Source: Gaiellasilicea sp963784895
GTDB taxonomy: Bacteria; Actinomycetota; Thermoleophilia; Gaiellales; Gaiellaceae
Assembly: GCA_963784895.1 (NCBI GenBank)
Contig: CAWATM010000016.1
Span: 62,001-126,000, forward strand
DNA length: 64,000 nucleotides
Direction: 5' to 3'
The notes below the pieces were generated by a model, which was not told the origin of the DNA, searched no databases, and worked only from the letters and a program-made list of their open reading frames with translations. Made by a program: the position numbers and the translations under genes. Positions 1 through 8,916 of this stretch are shown here, in pieces. Within the stretch, counting starts at the first letter, position 1, and each line of letters begins with the position of its first letter.

Positions 1-469
1 TCTTGATCCGGTCGAGCGCGGCGTCGACCTCGTCGAGCGGCCGCGCGACCTGCAGTGCGAGTCCCGGCCTGTTGACCGGAGTGGTGTAGACGCGAAGGTG
101 CTTACCCGAGACGTGAGCGTCGGTGAAGAACGGGCCTCCGTCGCCCGCCGCGGTTCGGCGCGCCCGCTCGCTCACCGGCAGTTCGACCAACGCCTCCGGA
201 GCGCGAATTGCCTCGCCGGAGTCTGTGACGACCTGCGTGATCCCTGCAGCGCCGCCGAAGCGATCGGGGGGAAGGTCGAGCTGCGGCTCGCCGGTGACGC
301 GGTCGAAGCGGAGTGCCAGGCCGCCGGTGGAAGCTCGCTCCCGCAGGGCGTCGTCGACTTGCCCGCGCAACTCATTCCTGACGAGCACGAAGGTGATTGC
401 AGACGCGACCACGACTGCGACCGCGACTGCAAGGGCGACAGCGAGCGTCAGTCGCGCGCGAAAGCTCAC
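1..469 (-). CDS. Sensor histidine kinase, N-terminal part (cut by window edge)
   Basis: The reading frame runs off the left edge, so only about 156 N-terminal residues are visible. It begins at a GTG that overlaps the stop of the response regulator gene by 4 bp (GTGA), indicating translational coupling. The visible part has a short basic start (SFRARLT), one hydrophobic segment at about residues 8-28, and an extracytoplasmic region rich in charged residues. HAMP, HisKA and ATPase domains would lie beyond the window. The kinase assignment rests on this topology and on the cognate regulator immediately upstream in the same operon. The catalytic domains are not seen. Confidence 0.75.
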   Translation of the reverse strand, partial: MSFRARLTLAVALAVAVAVVVASAITFVLVRNELRGQVDDALRERASTGGLALRFDRVTGEPQLDLPPDRFGGAAGITQVVTDSGEAIRAPEALVELPVSERARRTAAGDGGPFFTDAHVSGKHLRVYTTPVNRPGLALQVARPLDEVDAALDRIK

Positions 470-1164
470 GGCTCGCGCAGCGCGTAGCCGACGCCGCGGA
501 TCGTCTGGATCAGCCGCGGCTTGCCGCCCTGCTCGGTCTTGCGGCGGAGATAGCCGATGTAGACGTCGAGCGAGTTCGAGCCGAAGCCGAAGTCATAGCC
601 CCAGACCCGCTCGAAGATGATCGAGCGCGTCAGCACCTGGCGCGGGTTGAGTAGGAAGAGCTCGAGCAGGGAGAATTCCGTCCGCGTCAGCTCGATCGGG
701 TCACCGCCACGGCGAACCTCGCGGGTGGCCGGGTCGAGCTCGATGTCGGCGAAGCGGAGCGTGTCGCCGTCCTCGGCGGGCGCAGCGCGACGCAGCAGCG
801 CCCGCAGCCGCGCGAGCAGCTCCTCCAGCGCGAACGGCTTGACGACGTAGTCGTCGGCGCCGGCATCGAGGCCCGCGACGCGGTCGGCGACCTCGTCGCG
901 TGCGGTCAGCATCAGCACCGGGAGGCCGCTGCCCTGCGCGCGTAGCCGGCGGCAGGCTTCCAGGCCGTCGAGCCGCGGCATCGAGACGTCGAGCAGGACG
1001 GCGTCGACGCCGTCCTTGCCCAGGCGGTCGAGCGCCTCCTGACCGTCGCCGGCCAGGTCGACGTCATAGCCCTCGAGGTTGAGCGCGCGGCGTAGCGACT
1101 CCCGCACGGCGGGCTCGTCGTCGACGACAAGGATCCTCATGGGAGACATTGTGCGCACGGACAT
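466..1164 (-). CDS. OmpR/PhoB-family response regulator
   Basis: A receiver domain (about residues 1-115) is followed by a winged-helix DNA-binding domain (about 130-225). Counting from the internal start MRILVVDD at 1140, the acidic pair is D7/D8, the phospho-acceptor is D51 (LLDVSMP), the switch Thr lies in MLTARDE and the conserved Lys in VVKPF. The C-terminus carries the family's recognition-helix and wing pattern (ERVWGYDFG, LRRKTE, IRGVGYALR). ATGs at 1164, 1149 and 1140 are all possible starts. None has a clear ribosome-binding site, and 1140 fits the family best. It is coupled to the downstream kinase by a 4-bp overlap. The target genes are unknown; the arrangement resembles MprAB-type systems. 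Confidence 0.93.
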   Translation of the reverse strand: MSVRTMSPMRILVVDDEPAVRESLRRALNLEGYDVDLAGDGQEALDRLGKDGVDAVLLDVSMPRLDGLEACRRLRAQGSGLPVLMLTARDEVADRVAGLDAGADDYVVKPFALEELLARLRALLRRAAPAEDGDTLRFADIELDPATREVRRGGDPIELTRTEFSLLELFLLNPRQVLTRSIIFERVWGYDFGFGSNSLDVYIGYLRRKTEQGGKPRLIQTIRGVGYALREP

Positions 1165-1289
1165 GAACGGCGGCTAAGAAGCCAGGTTCACCGATCGAGG
1201 GATCGGGTGGGTAGCTCGCTCCAGGGATGGACTCCAGCGGGAATCCGACTACAACGAGAGGTAAGGGAGAGGGGTTGCGGGCGACTGCG

Positions 1290-1325
1290 GCGCCCGTCCG
1301 AAGACGCCACATCTTCGGCGGGCGC
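1290..1325 (-). terminator. Hairpin downstream of the thioesterase gene
   Basis: Arms at 1290-1304 and 1312-1325 form a GC-rich stem of about 14 bp with one bulge and a 7-nt loop. It lies just past the thioesterase stop (1338) on the minus strand. There is no strong T-tract, so intrinsic termination is inferred from position and stem strength. Confidence 0.5.
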
Positions 1326-1337
1326 GCCGCCTGCGCT

Positions 1338-1790
1338 TCAGGCGTCCAGATCGTCGCCTTCGAAGGCTCGGATCAGGGTGCGGTACTCGTCGGGGATCTC
1401 GGCTGGTCGCCGTTGCTCCAGGTCGACGAGAACGAGCGTCTGCCTCGCTGTCACCATCAGCTCGTCGTCTTCCATCCGGTAGGCGGCGCACTCATGAGTC
1501 GTGCTCGTGCGACCGATCCGGGAGGTCCGGACGAAGATCTCGAGCAGGTCGTCGAAGCGTGCGGGCGCGTGGTATTCGACTGTCGAGGCCCGCATGACGA
1601 AGTCACGACCCTCGAGCCTGCCGCCGCCGAGGTGGCGGTGGTACTCCGTCCGCGCGTGGTCGAAGTAGGGCAGGTAGCGACCGTAGTAGACGACGCCCTG
1701 CGCGTCCGTGTCCGAGAACCAGACCCGTGCAATCGCCGAGTACTTGAACGGCGGCTTGCGGTCGGTGACGCGGCCGAGCTCGGGGTTCAC
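1338..1790 (-). CDS. Acyl-CoA thioesterase, hotdog fold (YbgC/4HBT family)
   Basis: This 150-residue protein has the full length of a 4-hydroxybenzoyl-CoA thioesterase-like single hotdog domain. The signature is the segment around residues 25-45: SDTDAQG followed by VVYYGRYLPYFD, with Asp29 aligning with the catalytic Asp of YbgC-type enzymes. Such proteins hydrolyse short or medium acyl-CoA in the cytoplasm, but the substrate cannot be read from sequence. It follows manB with a 4-bp ATGA overlap, so the two are probably cotranscribed although their functions look unrelated. Confidence 0.88.
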   Translation of the reverse strand: MNPELGRVTDRKPPFKYSAIARVWFSDTDAQGVVYYGRYLPYFDHARTEYHRHLGGGRLEGRDFVMRASTVEYHAPARFDDLLEIFVRTSRIGRTSTTHECAAYRMEDDELMVTARQTLVLVDLEQRRPAEIPDEYRTLIRAFEGDDLDA

Positions 1791-3127
1791 GCGCGGATCA
1801 GCTCGAGCACCTCGTCACGCTTCCGCTCCATCTGCTCCTGCGAGAACGCCTCCAGATTGAGGCGGAGCAGCGGCTCGGTGTTCGAGGGACGAACGTTGAA
1901 GTGCCAGTCGTCGTAGTCGACCGAGACCCCGTCGAGCTCGGTGATGGTTCCGTCCGCGAAGCGCTCCTTCAGCTCGCGCAGCTTCAGCGCCACGTCAGCC
2001 ACCGGCGTGTTGATCTCACCCGTGAGGAAGAACTGCTCGCGGTAGGGCGCGAGCAGCTCGGAGAGCGTGCGGCCGCTCTTCGAGATCAGCTCCAACAGGA
2101 GCAGGAATGGGACGACGCCTGAGTCGGCCTGCGAGAAGTCGCGGAAGTAGTAGTGCGCGGACACCTCGCCGCCGAAGACGGCGCCCTCCTTCCGCATGCG
2201 GTGCTTGATGTAGGCGTGCCCGACGCGGTTGACGAGGGCCGTGCCGCCCGCCCGCTCGATCGTCTCCGGAACCGCGCGACTCGCCCGGACGTCGTAGATG
2301 ACCTTGCCGCCCCCTTCCTTCGCCAGGATCGACTCCGCGAGGAGCGCGGTGACGAAGTCGCCGGGGACGAACTCGCCGGTGTCGTCGACGAAGAAGCAGC
2401 GGTCGGCGTCCCCGTCGTAGGCGACGCCGAGATCGGCCCGCTCTTCGAGCGTCTTCGCGATGATGAACTCGCGGTTCTCGGGCAGGAGCGGATTCGGCTC
2501 GTGGTTCGGAAAGCTCCCGTCCGGCTCGAAGTAGCAGGTGACCGCCTCGATCGGCAGTCGCTCGAGCACGGGGGGCAACATCGCGCCCGCCATCCCGTTC
2601 GCCGCGTCGATCACGACCCGGAGCGGCCCGATGCCGGCCACGTCGACGAAGGACAGCACCTTGGCGACGAACGCCGCCCAGATGTCGTAGCTCTGCGCTT
2701 TGCGCTGCGACGAGGGTTTGTGTTCCTGTAACACAAGCGCTCGGTCGCGCACGTCGAGCAGACCCGATTCGCCGCCCACCGGCAGGGCGCCGCTGCGGAC
2801 GATCTTCATGCCCGTGTACTGCTTCGGATTGTGCGACGCGGTCACGCAGACACCGCCGTCGAGGCCGAGGTCGCCGACGGCGAAGTAGACCATCTCCGTC
2901 CCGACGAGCCCGAGATCGAGCACCTCGCTGCCGCCGTCGAGCGCTCCCTCGATCAGCGCCGACGCCATCGACGGTGAGGAGAGACGCATGTCGCGACCGA
3001 CGGCGATCCGCGTCGGCTCGAAGTGCTCGACATAAGCGCGGCCGATCGCGTACGCGCCGGCTTCGTCGAGCTCGTCCGGATAGAGACCGCGGACGTCGTA
3101 GGCCTTGAATGCGTTGGGGTCGAGCAC
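1787..3127 (-). CDS. manB: Phosphomannomutase/phosphoglucomutase
   Basis: This 446-residue alpha-D-phosphohexomutase interconverts hexose 6-phosphate and 1-phosphate, feeding GDP-mannose or UDP-glucose synthesis for glycans. The phosphoserine loop TASHNP sits at residues 96-101 (catalytic Ser98). The metal-binding loop DGDADRC is near 238-244, and the sugar-phosphate-binding RPSNTEP is near residue 415. All four domains of the family are present at normal length. The mannose versus glucose preference cannot be decided. The gene is preceded on the same strand by the LVIVD-repeat gene, separated by a terminator hairpin, and overlaps the thioesterase start by 4 bp. Confidence 0.93.
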   Translation of the reverse strand: MLDPNAFKAYDVRGLYPDELDEAGAYAIGRAYVEHFEPTRIAVGRDMRLSSPSMASALIEGALDGGSEVLDLGLVGTEMVYFAVGDLGLDGGVCVTASHNPKQYTGMKIVRSGALPVGGESGLLDVRDRALVLQEHKPSSQRKAQSYDIWAAFVAKVLSFVDVAGIGPLRVVIDAANGMAGAMLPPVLERLPIEAVTCYFEPDGSFPNHEPNPLLPENREFIIAKTLEERADLGVAYDGDADRCFFVDDTGEFVPGDFVTALLAESILAKEGGGKVIYDVRASRAVPETIERAGGTALVNRVGHAYIKHRMRKEGAVFGGEVSAHYYFRDFSQADSGVVPFLLLLELISKSGRTLSELLAPYREQFFLTGEINTPVADVALKLRELKERFADGTITELDGVSVDYDDWHFNVRPSNTEPLLRLNLEAFSQEQMERKRDEVLELIRA

Positions 3128-3154
3128 GGGCCCGATGCTATGGGAACGGTGAGA

Positions 3155-3186
3155 GGGAGGGGCGTCCCCGCGGGAACGCCCCTCCC
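3155..3186 (-). terminator. Strong hairpin between the LVIVD-repeat gene and manB
   Basis: Perfect 11-bp arms at 3155-3165 and 3176-3186 with a 10-nt GC-rich loop. It lies 6 bp past the restored stop (3192-3194) of the minus-strand LVIVD gene and about 28 bp before the manB start, a natural place to end the upstream transcript. There is no T-tract. Confidence 0.6.
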
Positions 3187-3191
3187 AACCC

Positions 3192-4650
3192 CTAGCCGGT
3201 GCGTCGAAGGATCCAGAGCCCTGAGTTCATGTCGCTCGCGTAGACGAGGCCGGTCGCCTCGTCGACGACGACGCCCCAAACCTGGGTCGTGTTCGTGAGC
3301 GTCCCCCTCTGCGAGGGCTTGACGGGGTTCGTGCTCGCCGGCGGTACGAAGTTCGCCACTTCGCGCGGCGCCTGCCGGGTTCGACAGATCGATCACCCGG
3401 ACGCCGTCCGTGTACCACGAGGTGTAGGAGGTCGTCCCGACGATGAAGTTGTTGTGGATGACGAAGTCCCCCGCCGCGATGTCGGTCGTGTCGGCCGAGT
3501 TCGGCGTCTTGTAGAACCCGATCTGCCTGGGAGCAGCGGGCTGCGAGTAGTCGTACACGCGCAGATAGCCGAACCCCTTCTCGGTGGCGGGGCCGGACGC
3601 CTTGCAGAAGTCCTCGTCGGCCGTGATCAGAAGCTGACGCGCCTCGTCGTACTGCGAGGAGTGCGCATCACCGTCCGCGTCGGCCGGGTAGACGGTGCGG
3701 CCGGTGTACACCGGGTTGGCCGGATTGGTCAGATCGAGGCGGACGAACCCGCTGTCCCAGTACGAGATGAAGGCGAGTTTCCCGTCCTCGGACGGTTCGG
3801 CGCCGTGCCCGTAGTTGGTGTCGGCGTCACAGCCCTGGCCGCCGTCGAACGGACCGCCGGCGTCCTGGATCCCCCAGTCGGAGACCTGGAACGGCGCCGC
3901 CGGGTTGGTGATGTCGATCAGCCTGAAGTCGCCGTCGCCCCGGGCGTCCCGGTACCCGCTCGGCGTGCTGCCGTCCGGGTAGCGCGAGGTCGGCACGGTC
4001 GCGTACGCGAAAGTCCGTCCGAGATCGGCCCGGTGCTGGACCTCGAACTCGTGGACGCCGCGGGTGCAGCAGCCGGTGTCGAGGAGCGCGAGTTCGACCG
4101 GCTTGGCCGGGTCGGTGACGTCCCAAAGCTGCAGGCCGCGCTTGCCCTCGGCCTCGTAGCGGGAGCCCGCACAGGACTGGATCCCGCCGACGGCGATGTC
4201 TCGTCCGGCGTAGGCCCCAAAGCGTGCCGTATAGACCACGACGTCCTCGGCCGAGCTGCCGACCGGATTGAAGAGCGAGCTGATCTGTCTCGGAGCAGCC
4301 GGGTTGCGTGCGTCGATCACGGCGATGCCGCGTGTCTCGTCGACCGCACAGAAGCGCGAGTTACCGGTCGCCCAGTCGGCGAACCCCCACTGGCCCACGT
4401 AGGCAAAGCCGTCGTGGACCCAGACGTCCGCGTTGAAGCCGCGCGCGCCAAGATCGGTGTGCCCGACGGCCGTCATGTTCCACGAGGAGCCGGCTTTGTT
4501 CCCGCCCTTGAACTCCTTCAGGGCCACCTCCCGGAAGTGGCTGTGATCCTTGATGTCGCCGTCGCCGTCGTCGCCGTGCGCGACGGCTCCGGCGACCGCG
4601 AGCGCGAGCGCCGCCACTGATACAGCGGGCACGAGCCAGAAGCGTCTCAT
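3192..4650 (-). CDS. Secreted LVIVD-repeat (beta-propeller-like) protein, apparent frameshift near 3371
   Basis: A signal peptide (MRRFWLVPAV, Ala-rich core, cleavage near residue 26) is followed by at least six repeats of the LVIVD type. Each has a core like GIAVIDARNPAAPRQI, GLQLWDVTDPAKP, DFRLIDITNPAAP or GVRVIDLSNPAAP. Such repeats are predicted to form a beta-propeller on the cell surface; no enzymatic function is assigned. The continuous frame leaves the family pattern after the sixth repeat and would run on to 2953. Removing one base of the CC pair at 3371-3372 restores the repeat and gives a clean end (GLWILRRTG, stop at 3192-3194), immediately followed by a terminator. Whether this is a sequencing error or a true mutation cannot be told here. 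Confidence 0.8.
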
Positions 4651-4733
4651 CGCTGTCTCCCCTCCTCAGACTTCTCGCCGAAGCAGCCATTCTGCGCCTC
4701 CGGACGCCATTCCTCAATCCCTACACTTGAGAG

Positions 4734-7661
4734 ATGGAACGGAAGCTCGCGACCGTCGTCTTCGTCGATCTCGTCGGCTCGACCGAGTTCGTCGCCGCGC
4801 GGGATCCGGAGATCGTCCGGCGCCGCGTCAACTCGTTCTTCGAGCACGTCTCGCACTGCATCACGACGCACGGCGGCATTGTCGAGAAGTTCGCCGGCGA
4901 CGCAGTGATGGCGGCGTTCGGGATCCCGCAGGCGCACGAGGACGACGCCGAGCGCGCCGTCCGCGCTGCCTCCGCGATCCTCGACTCGGTGCACGAGCTC
5001 GGCCTCGAGGCGCGGATCGGCGTCGAGGCCGGCGAGGTCGTCGCCGACGAGTCGGATTCGACGTTCGCGACCGGGGAGGCCGTCAACGTTGCCGCACGGC
5101 TGCAGCAGGCCGCTCAGCCCGGCCAGATCGTGATCGGCCCGTTCGCGCGCCGGCTGACGCTCGGCATCGCCGAGACCGAGGAGATCGGCCCGGTCGAGCT
5201 GAAGGGCTTCGGCGAGCCGCTGCTCGCCTGGCGCCTGCTCGAGCTCCGCGACGGCGACGGCCGCGTGCCGTCGGTCGCTGCGCCGTTCGTCGGCCGCGAC
5301 TTCGAGCTCGAGCTGCTCGAGAACACGCTCGGCCGCGTGATCCGCGACAAGCGGGCGCACCTGTTCACGATCTACGGCGAGCCCGGCGTCGGGAAGAGCC
5401 GGCTGGCCCGCGAGTTCCTCGAAGGCGTCGAGGCCGCAAGCATCCTCGTCGGCCGTTCGCTCCCCTACGGCGAAGGCGTCACCTACTGGCCGCTCGCGGA
5501 GATGGTCAAGGTCGCAGCGGGAATCGCCGACGACGACCCGGTGCAGGAGGCGGTCTCGAAGCTGCGGGCCTGCTGCGGCGACGAGGCGGTCGCCGACCTG
5601 CTCGCCCTCGCAGTCGGCGTGCTCGAGGGGATCGAGACCGAGCGCAGCCAGCAGGAGATCGCCTGGGCAGCGCGCGAATGGGCCGCCGAGCTTGCCGACG
5701 CGCGGCCGCTGATCCTCGTCTTCGAGGACGTCCACTGGGCCGAAGAGCCGCTGCTCGAGCTGATCGAGCACCTGGCCGAGCGCGTCAAGGATGCGCCGTT
5801 GATGATCCTCTGCCTCGCCCGGCCCGAGCTGCTCGATATCAGGCCGAGCTGGGGCGGCGGCCGGCTCCGCGCCGCGGCCACGGAGCTCGAGCCGCTGGCG
5901 CCCGCCGAGAGCGAGGAGCTGCTCGACGCGCTGCTCGCCGATCACGCGCTCTCAGCCGCGGAGCGAAAGACGCTGCTCGAGAAGACGGAGGGCAATCCCC
6001 TCTTCGTCGAGGAGACGACGCGGATGCTGCTCGAGGGCGGCACCTCGTCGAAGCGGATCCCCGACACGCTGCAGGCGATGATCGCGGCCCGCATCGACCG
6101 GCTGCCGCGGAACGAGAAGCGGCTGCTGCAGCGCGCCGCGATGATCGGGCGCATCTTCTGGGAGGGCGCGGTCGCGCACCTGATGCCCGAGCTCGAGGAG
6201 CTCGAGCCCGTTCTCGACAATCTGCTCCTCCGCGACTTCATCATCCGCGAGAACCGCTCGTCGATCACGGGTGAGCGCGCCTATCGCTTCAAGCACGTCC
6301 TCATCCGTGACGTCGCCTACTCCGGCCTCGCGAAAGGATCTCGCGCCGAGCTGCATCAGCAGGTCGCCGACTGGCTCCACGAGGTCGCGGGTGAGGAGCT
6401 CGTGGAGATCAGGGCGTACCACCTCGATCACGCCGCGACGCTGCTCGAGGAGCTCGACGGCGGTGTCTCCTCCGAGCTCGCCGCACGTGCGGCCGGCGCG
6501 CTCGAGAAGGCCGGTCGCCGTGCGCTTGCACGTGAGGCGAACCAGTCGGCGCGACGCCTGCTCGTCCGCTCGGTCGAGCTGGAGCCGACGCTCCAGCGCC
6601 GGTTCCTCGCCGCGCGGGCGGCGAGGCGACTCGCCGATCTGCCCGCGCAGGCGGTCGAGATGGAGCGCGTCTTCGCCGACGCGACGGACGCCGGCGATGT
6701 CCGCCTGCAGGGTCTCGCGCTGACTGCACTCGCCGAGAACGCCCTGCTCCGGGACGCCGATCTGCCCCGTGGCCGCGAGCTCGTGGAGCAGGCGCTCGTC
6801 CTGCTCGACGACGCGAAGCCCGAGGACCGGATCGAGGCGCTGGCGACCCGCGCCCGGATCGGCTGGTGGCTCGGCGACCTCGACGACGACGAGCGCTGGA
6901 ACACGAAGGCGCTCGAGGTCGCGCGCGAGATCGGCCGCAAGGATCTCGAGGCGAGCGCCTCCGACGAGCTCGCGAGCTCGGCGATCGCGCGGCTCGACCT
7001 CGACCGCGCGACGCGGCTCAACGCCGAGGCGCTCGAGCTCGCGGACGAGAGCGGCAACATCACCGTCATCGGCTGGGCGCTCGTCTCGCAGGCGCGGATC
7101 GACGCGCTGCGCGGCCGCCTCGACGAGGCCGCTGCGGGGCTCGCGAGGGCGGAGGAGCTCTTCTCGGAGTCCGGCAACCAGTGGGCGCTCGCGCGAGTCT
7201 CGAACCACTTCGGCTGGGTCGAGCGCCGCCGCGGCGACCTCCACGCAGCCGACCGACGCTTCCGTGACGCGATCAGGATCCTGAAGCCGCTCGAGGACCG
7301 CGGCACCCTCTGCGAGAGCCAACGCGGCCTCGCGCAAGTGCTCGTGTCGCTGAAGAAGGTCGACGAGGCGGAGCGCTATGCGCTCGAGGCGCGCGAGACC
7401 GTCGGGCCGCACGACACGATCTCCCGCGCGACGACCCGGATGGCCCTCGGGATCGTCCGCGCCGCCCAGGGCAGTGACGAGGAAGCGGAGTCGCTCCTGC
7501 GCGAGGCGATCGCGGTCGTCGACGGCAAGCCGCTGCTGCTGATCCGGCGCGAGCTCGTCACCGCACTCGCCCGCTTCCTGCGTGAGCGCGGCCGCGTCGA
7601 CGAGGCCGAGGAGTACGAGGCCGAGCTGGCCGACTACGAAGCCGCGCTCGCGCCTGCCTGA
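4734..7661 (+). CDS. Class III nucleotide cyclase-domain / AAA ATPase / TPR regulatory protein
   Basis: A 975-residue multidomain protein. Residues 1-165 form a class III adenylate/guanylate cyclase domain with metal-binding Asp in FVDLVGST and AGDAVMAAFG, and the closing motif GEAVNVAARLQ. Residues about 180-500 form an AAA_16/STAND-type ATPase with P-loop GEPGVGKSR near residue 216 and a Walker-B-like LILVFEDVHWAEE. The rest, from about 590, is helical TPR-like repeats. This architecture is common in actinobacteria and is thought to couple ligand or partner binding to a cyclase output; the product is not known. It starts 83 bp from the divergent LVIVD gene. Its 3' end overlaps the convergent TIM-barrel gene by 28 bp. 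Confidence 0.9.
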   Translation: MERKLATVVFVDLVGSTEFVAARDPEIVRRRVNSFFEHVSHCITTHGGIVEKFAGDAVMAAFGIPQAHEDDAERAVRAASAILDSVHELGLEARIGVEAGEVVADESDSTFATGEAVNVAARLQQAAQPGQIVIGPFARRLTLGIAETEEIGPVELKGFGEPLLAWRLLELRDGDGRVPSVAAPFVGRDFELELLENTLGRVIRDKRAHLFTIYGEPGVGKSRLAREFLEGVEAASILVGRSLPYGEGVTYWPLAEMVKVAAGIADDDPVQEAVSKLRACCGDEAVADLLALAVGVLEGIETERSQQEIAWAAREWAAELADARPLILVFEDVHWAEEPLLELIEHLAERVKDAPLMILCLARPELLDIRPSWGGGRLRAAATELEPLAPAESEELLDALLADHALSAAERKTLLEKTEGNPLFVEETTRMLLEGGTSSKRIPDTLQAMIAARIDRLPRNEKRLLQRAAMIGRIFWEGAVAHLMPELEELEPVLDNLLLRDFIIRENRSSITGERAYRFKHVLIRDVAYSGLAKGSRAELHQQVADWLHEVAGEELVEIRAYHLDHAATLLEELDGGVSSELAARAAGALEKAGRRALAREANQSARRLLVRSVELEPTLQRRFLAARAARRLADLPAQAVEMERVFADATDAGDVRLQGLALTALAENALLRDADLPRGRELVEQALVLLDDAKPEDRIEALATRARIGWWLGDLDDDERWNTKALEVAREIGRKDLEASASDELASSAIARLDLDRATRLNAEALELADESGNITVIGWALVSQARIDALRGRLDEAAAGLARAEELFSESGNQWALARVSNHFGWVERRRGDLHAADRRFRDAIRILKPLEDRGTLCESQRGLAQVLVSLKKVDEAERYALEARETVGPHDTISRATTRMALGIVRAAQGSDEEAESLLREAIAVVDGKPLLLIRRELVTALARFLRERGRVDEAEEYEAELADYEAALAPA

Positions 7662-8467
7662 GCCTCCAGCACGGCCTTGATCGCCTGCGACGACTCCTCG
7701 TCCGGCGACTCGGAGATCACCGTGGCGGGACGATCGAAGCGACTGAGCGCATCGCGCAATGGCTCGGCGCGGAGCGTCCCTTCGCCGTAGGGCAAGTGCT
7801 TCGTCTCATTCCGGTTCGCATACGCGATGTCGGAGAAGTGGATGTGGAACGGTGCGCCGGCGACGAGAACGCCGTCGGCCGTCTCGAGCACGGCTGCGAA
7901 CCCGTCGACGTCGGTGAAGGCGCCGTCGGAGGTCGCATGCATGTGCGCGAAGTCGATCACGGGCCGCACCCAGGCGAGGCGCGAGGCCACCTCGACGACG
8001 TGGTCGATCGAGCCGAGCTCGCTGACGCGACCCATCACCTCGACCCCGAACGCGACGGCGCGGTCCTTCGACTCGAGCTTCTCGCGCAGCGTCGAGAGCG
8101 AGGCGACGACGTCGTCGATCGTCTGTTCGGGGCTGCGGCCGAGCCAGAAGCCGGGGTGGATGACGACGACCTCGGCGCCGGCGGCGGCCGCAATCCCGGC
8201 CGTGCGGTCGAGCGCTCCGAGCGCCATCTTGGACTTCTTCGCGTCGGGGTGGCCCGGGAACGCGAACAGCGGCGCGTGCACCGAAAGCGCGATCCGTTGC
8301 TCGCGTGCAAGCTCGCCGAGCCGCTCGGCCCACGGATAGTCGAGCCAGAAGCCGCTCTCGAAGTCGAGCTCGCAGGCGGAGTAGCCCCGCTCGACGAGCA
8401 GCTCGATCGCGAGCTCCGGCGACTCCCGCGAGGGGCAGCGCGCTGGTCCGACGCGAATCGCTCCCAC
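7634..8467 (-). CDS. Sugar phosphate isomerase/epimerase-like TIM-barrel protein
   Basis: About 277 residues of the xylose isomerase-like/AP-endonuclease-2 TIM-barrel superfamily. Metal-ligand-type motifs are seen in order: VHAPL, VVIHPGF, VEVMGR, DFAHMHA, HIHFSD and YGEGTL, ending in ISESPDEES. The pattern also resembles endonuclease IV, so either a DNA-repair or a sugar-isomerase role is possible. The substrate is not assignable. The frame is open back to a GTG at 8512, but that lies inside an inverted repeat. The GTG at 8467 (VGAIRVGPAR), where the barrel begins, is preferred. Confidence 0.82.
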   Translation of the reverse strand: MGAIRVGPARCPSRESPELAIELLVERGYSACELDFESGFWLDYPWAERLGELAREQRIALSVHAPLFAFPGHPDAKKSKMALGALDRTAGIAAAAGAEVVVIHPGFWLGRSPEQTIDDVVASLSTLREKLESKDRAVAFGVEVMGRVSELGSIDHVVEVASRLAWVRPVIDFAHMHATSDGAFTDVDGFAAVLETADGVLVAGAPFHIHFSDIAYANRNETKHLPYGEGTLRAEPLRDALSRFDRPATVISESPDEESSQAIKAVLEAQAGASAAS

Positions 8468-8490
8468 AGAGTGACCGTAGCCGACGGGCG

Positions 8491-8536
8491 GTGTCAGACT
8501 CGACTCTGACACGGTGCCAGAGTCGCCTCTGGCACC
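8491..8536. repeat. Two adjacent perfect hairpins upstream of the TIM-barrel gene
   Basis: The first hairpin, 8491-8512, has 8-bp arms (GTGTCAGA/TCTGACAC). The second, 8513-8536, has 10-bp arms (GGTGCCAGAG/CTCTGGCACC). They abut with no gap and share related arms, like a paired REP-type element. They separate the divergent TIM-barrel and small hypothetical genes, so a regulatory or bidirectional structural role is possible. Confidence 0.6.
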
Positions 8537-8598
8537 GGAAATGCCCTTTTCGGGCGGTGGCGGGAATGTCGTCCGACCGGGGTCCTACCCTTTTCCAC

Positions 8599-8841
8599 AT
8601 GGCACAGGCACCGACCCGCATCGACCTGCTCGAGCTCGACATCGACCTCCGGCTCGCCGACCTCTGGCGCGAGGCTGCGGACGTCTCCGAGTGGAACCTC
8701 GAGGTGATGGCCGCCTTCATGCGCGCCGCCTACGGCAAGGGCTACTGCGACGCCCTGACCGAGGACGACCCCGGCTCGCTCTGCCACGACCACGGCTACC
8801 GGATCCCCGCGCGCCACGAGACTGCGCCCCGCTCCGGCTAG
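8599..8841 (+). CDS. Small conserved-looking hypothetical protein (80 aa)
   Basis: The start at ATG 8599 gives MAQAPTRIDLLELDIDLRLA and ends at TAG 8841. The frame is open further upstream, but that part runs through the double hairpin and is unlikely to be translated. The protein is acidic and helical in its first half. It ends with a segment containing two Cys and two His (GYCDAL, LCHDHGYRIP) that might bind a metal. No membrane segment is seen and no family is recognised. It lies 76 bp before ccmE on the same strand. Confidence 0.6.
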   Translation: MAQAPTRIDLLELDIDLRLADLWREAADVSEWNLEVMAAFMRAAYGKGYCDALTEDDPGSLCHDHGYRIPARHETAPRSG

Positions 8842-8916
8842 GAGGGTCTGGCGGGCATGGTGGCTGAGCCGCCGGGAACCAGCCCGCCAGACCCTCCACC
8901 GAGCTACGATCCAGGC

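Noticed and set aside
3289..4620. 443-aa plus-strand frame opposite the LVIVD gene
   Set aside because: Val/Arg/Gly-rich shadow; the minus strand has a signal peptide and repeats.
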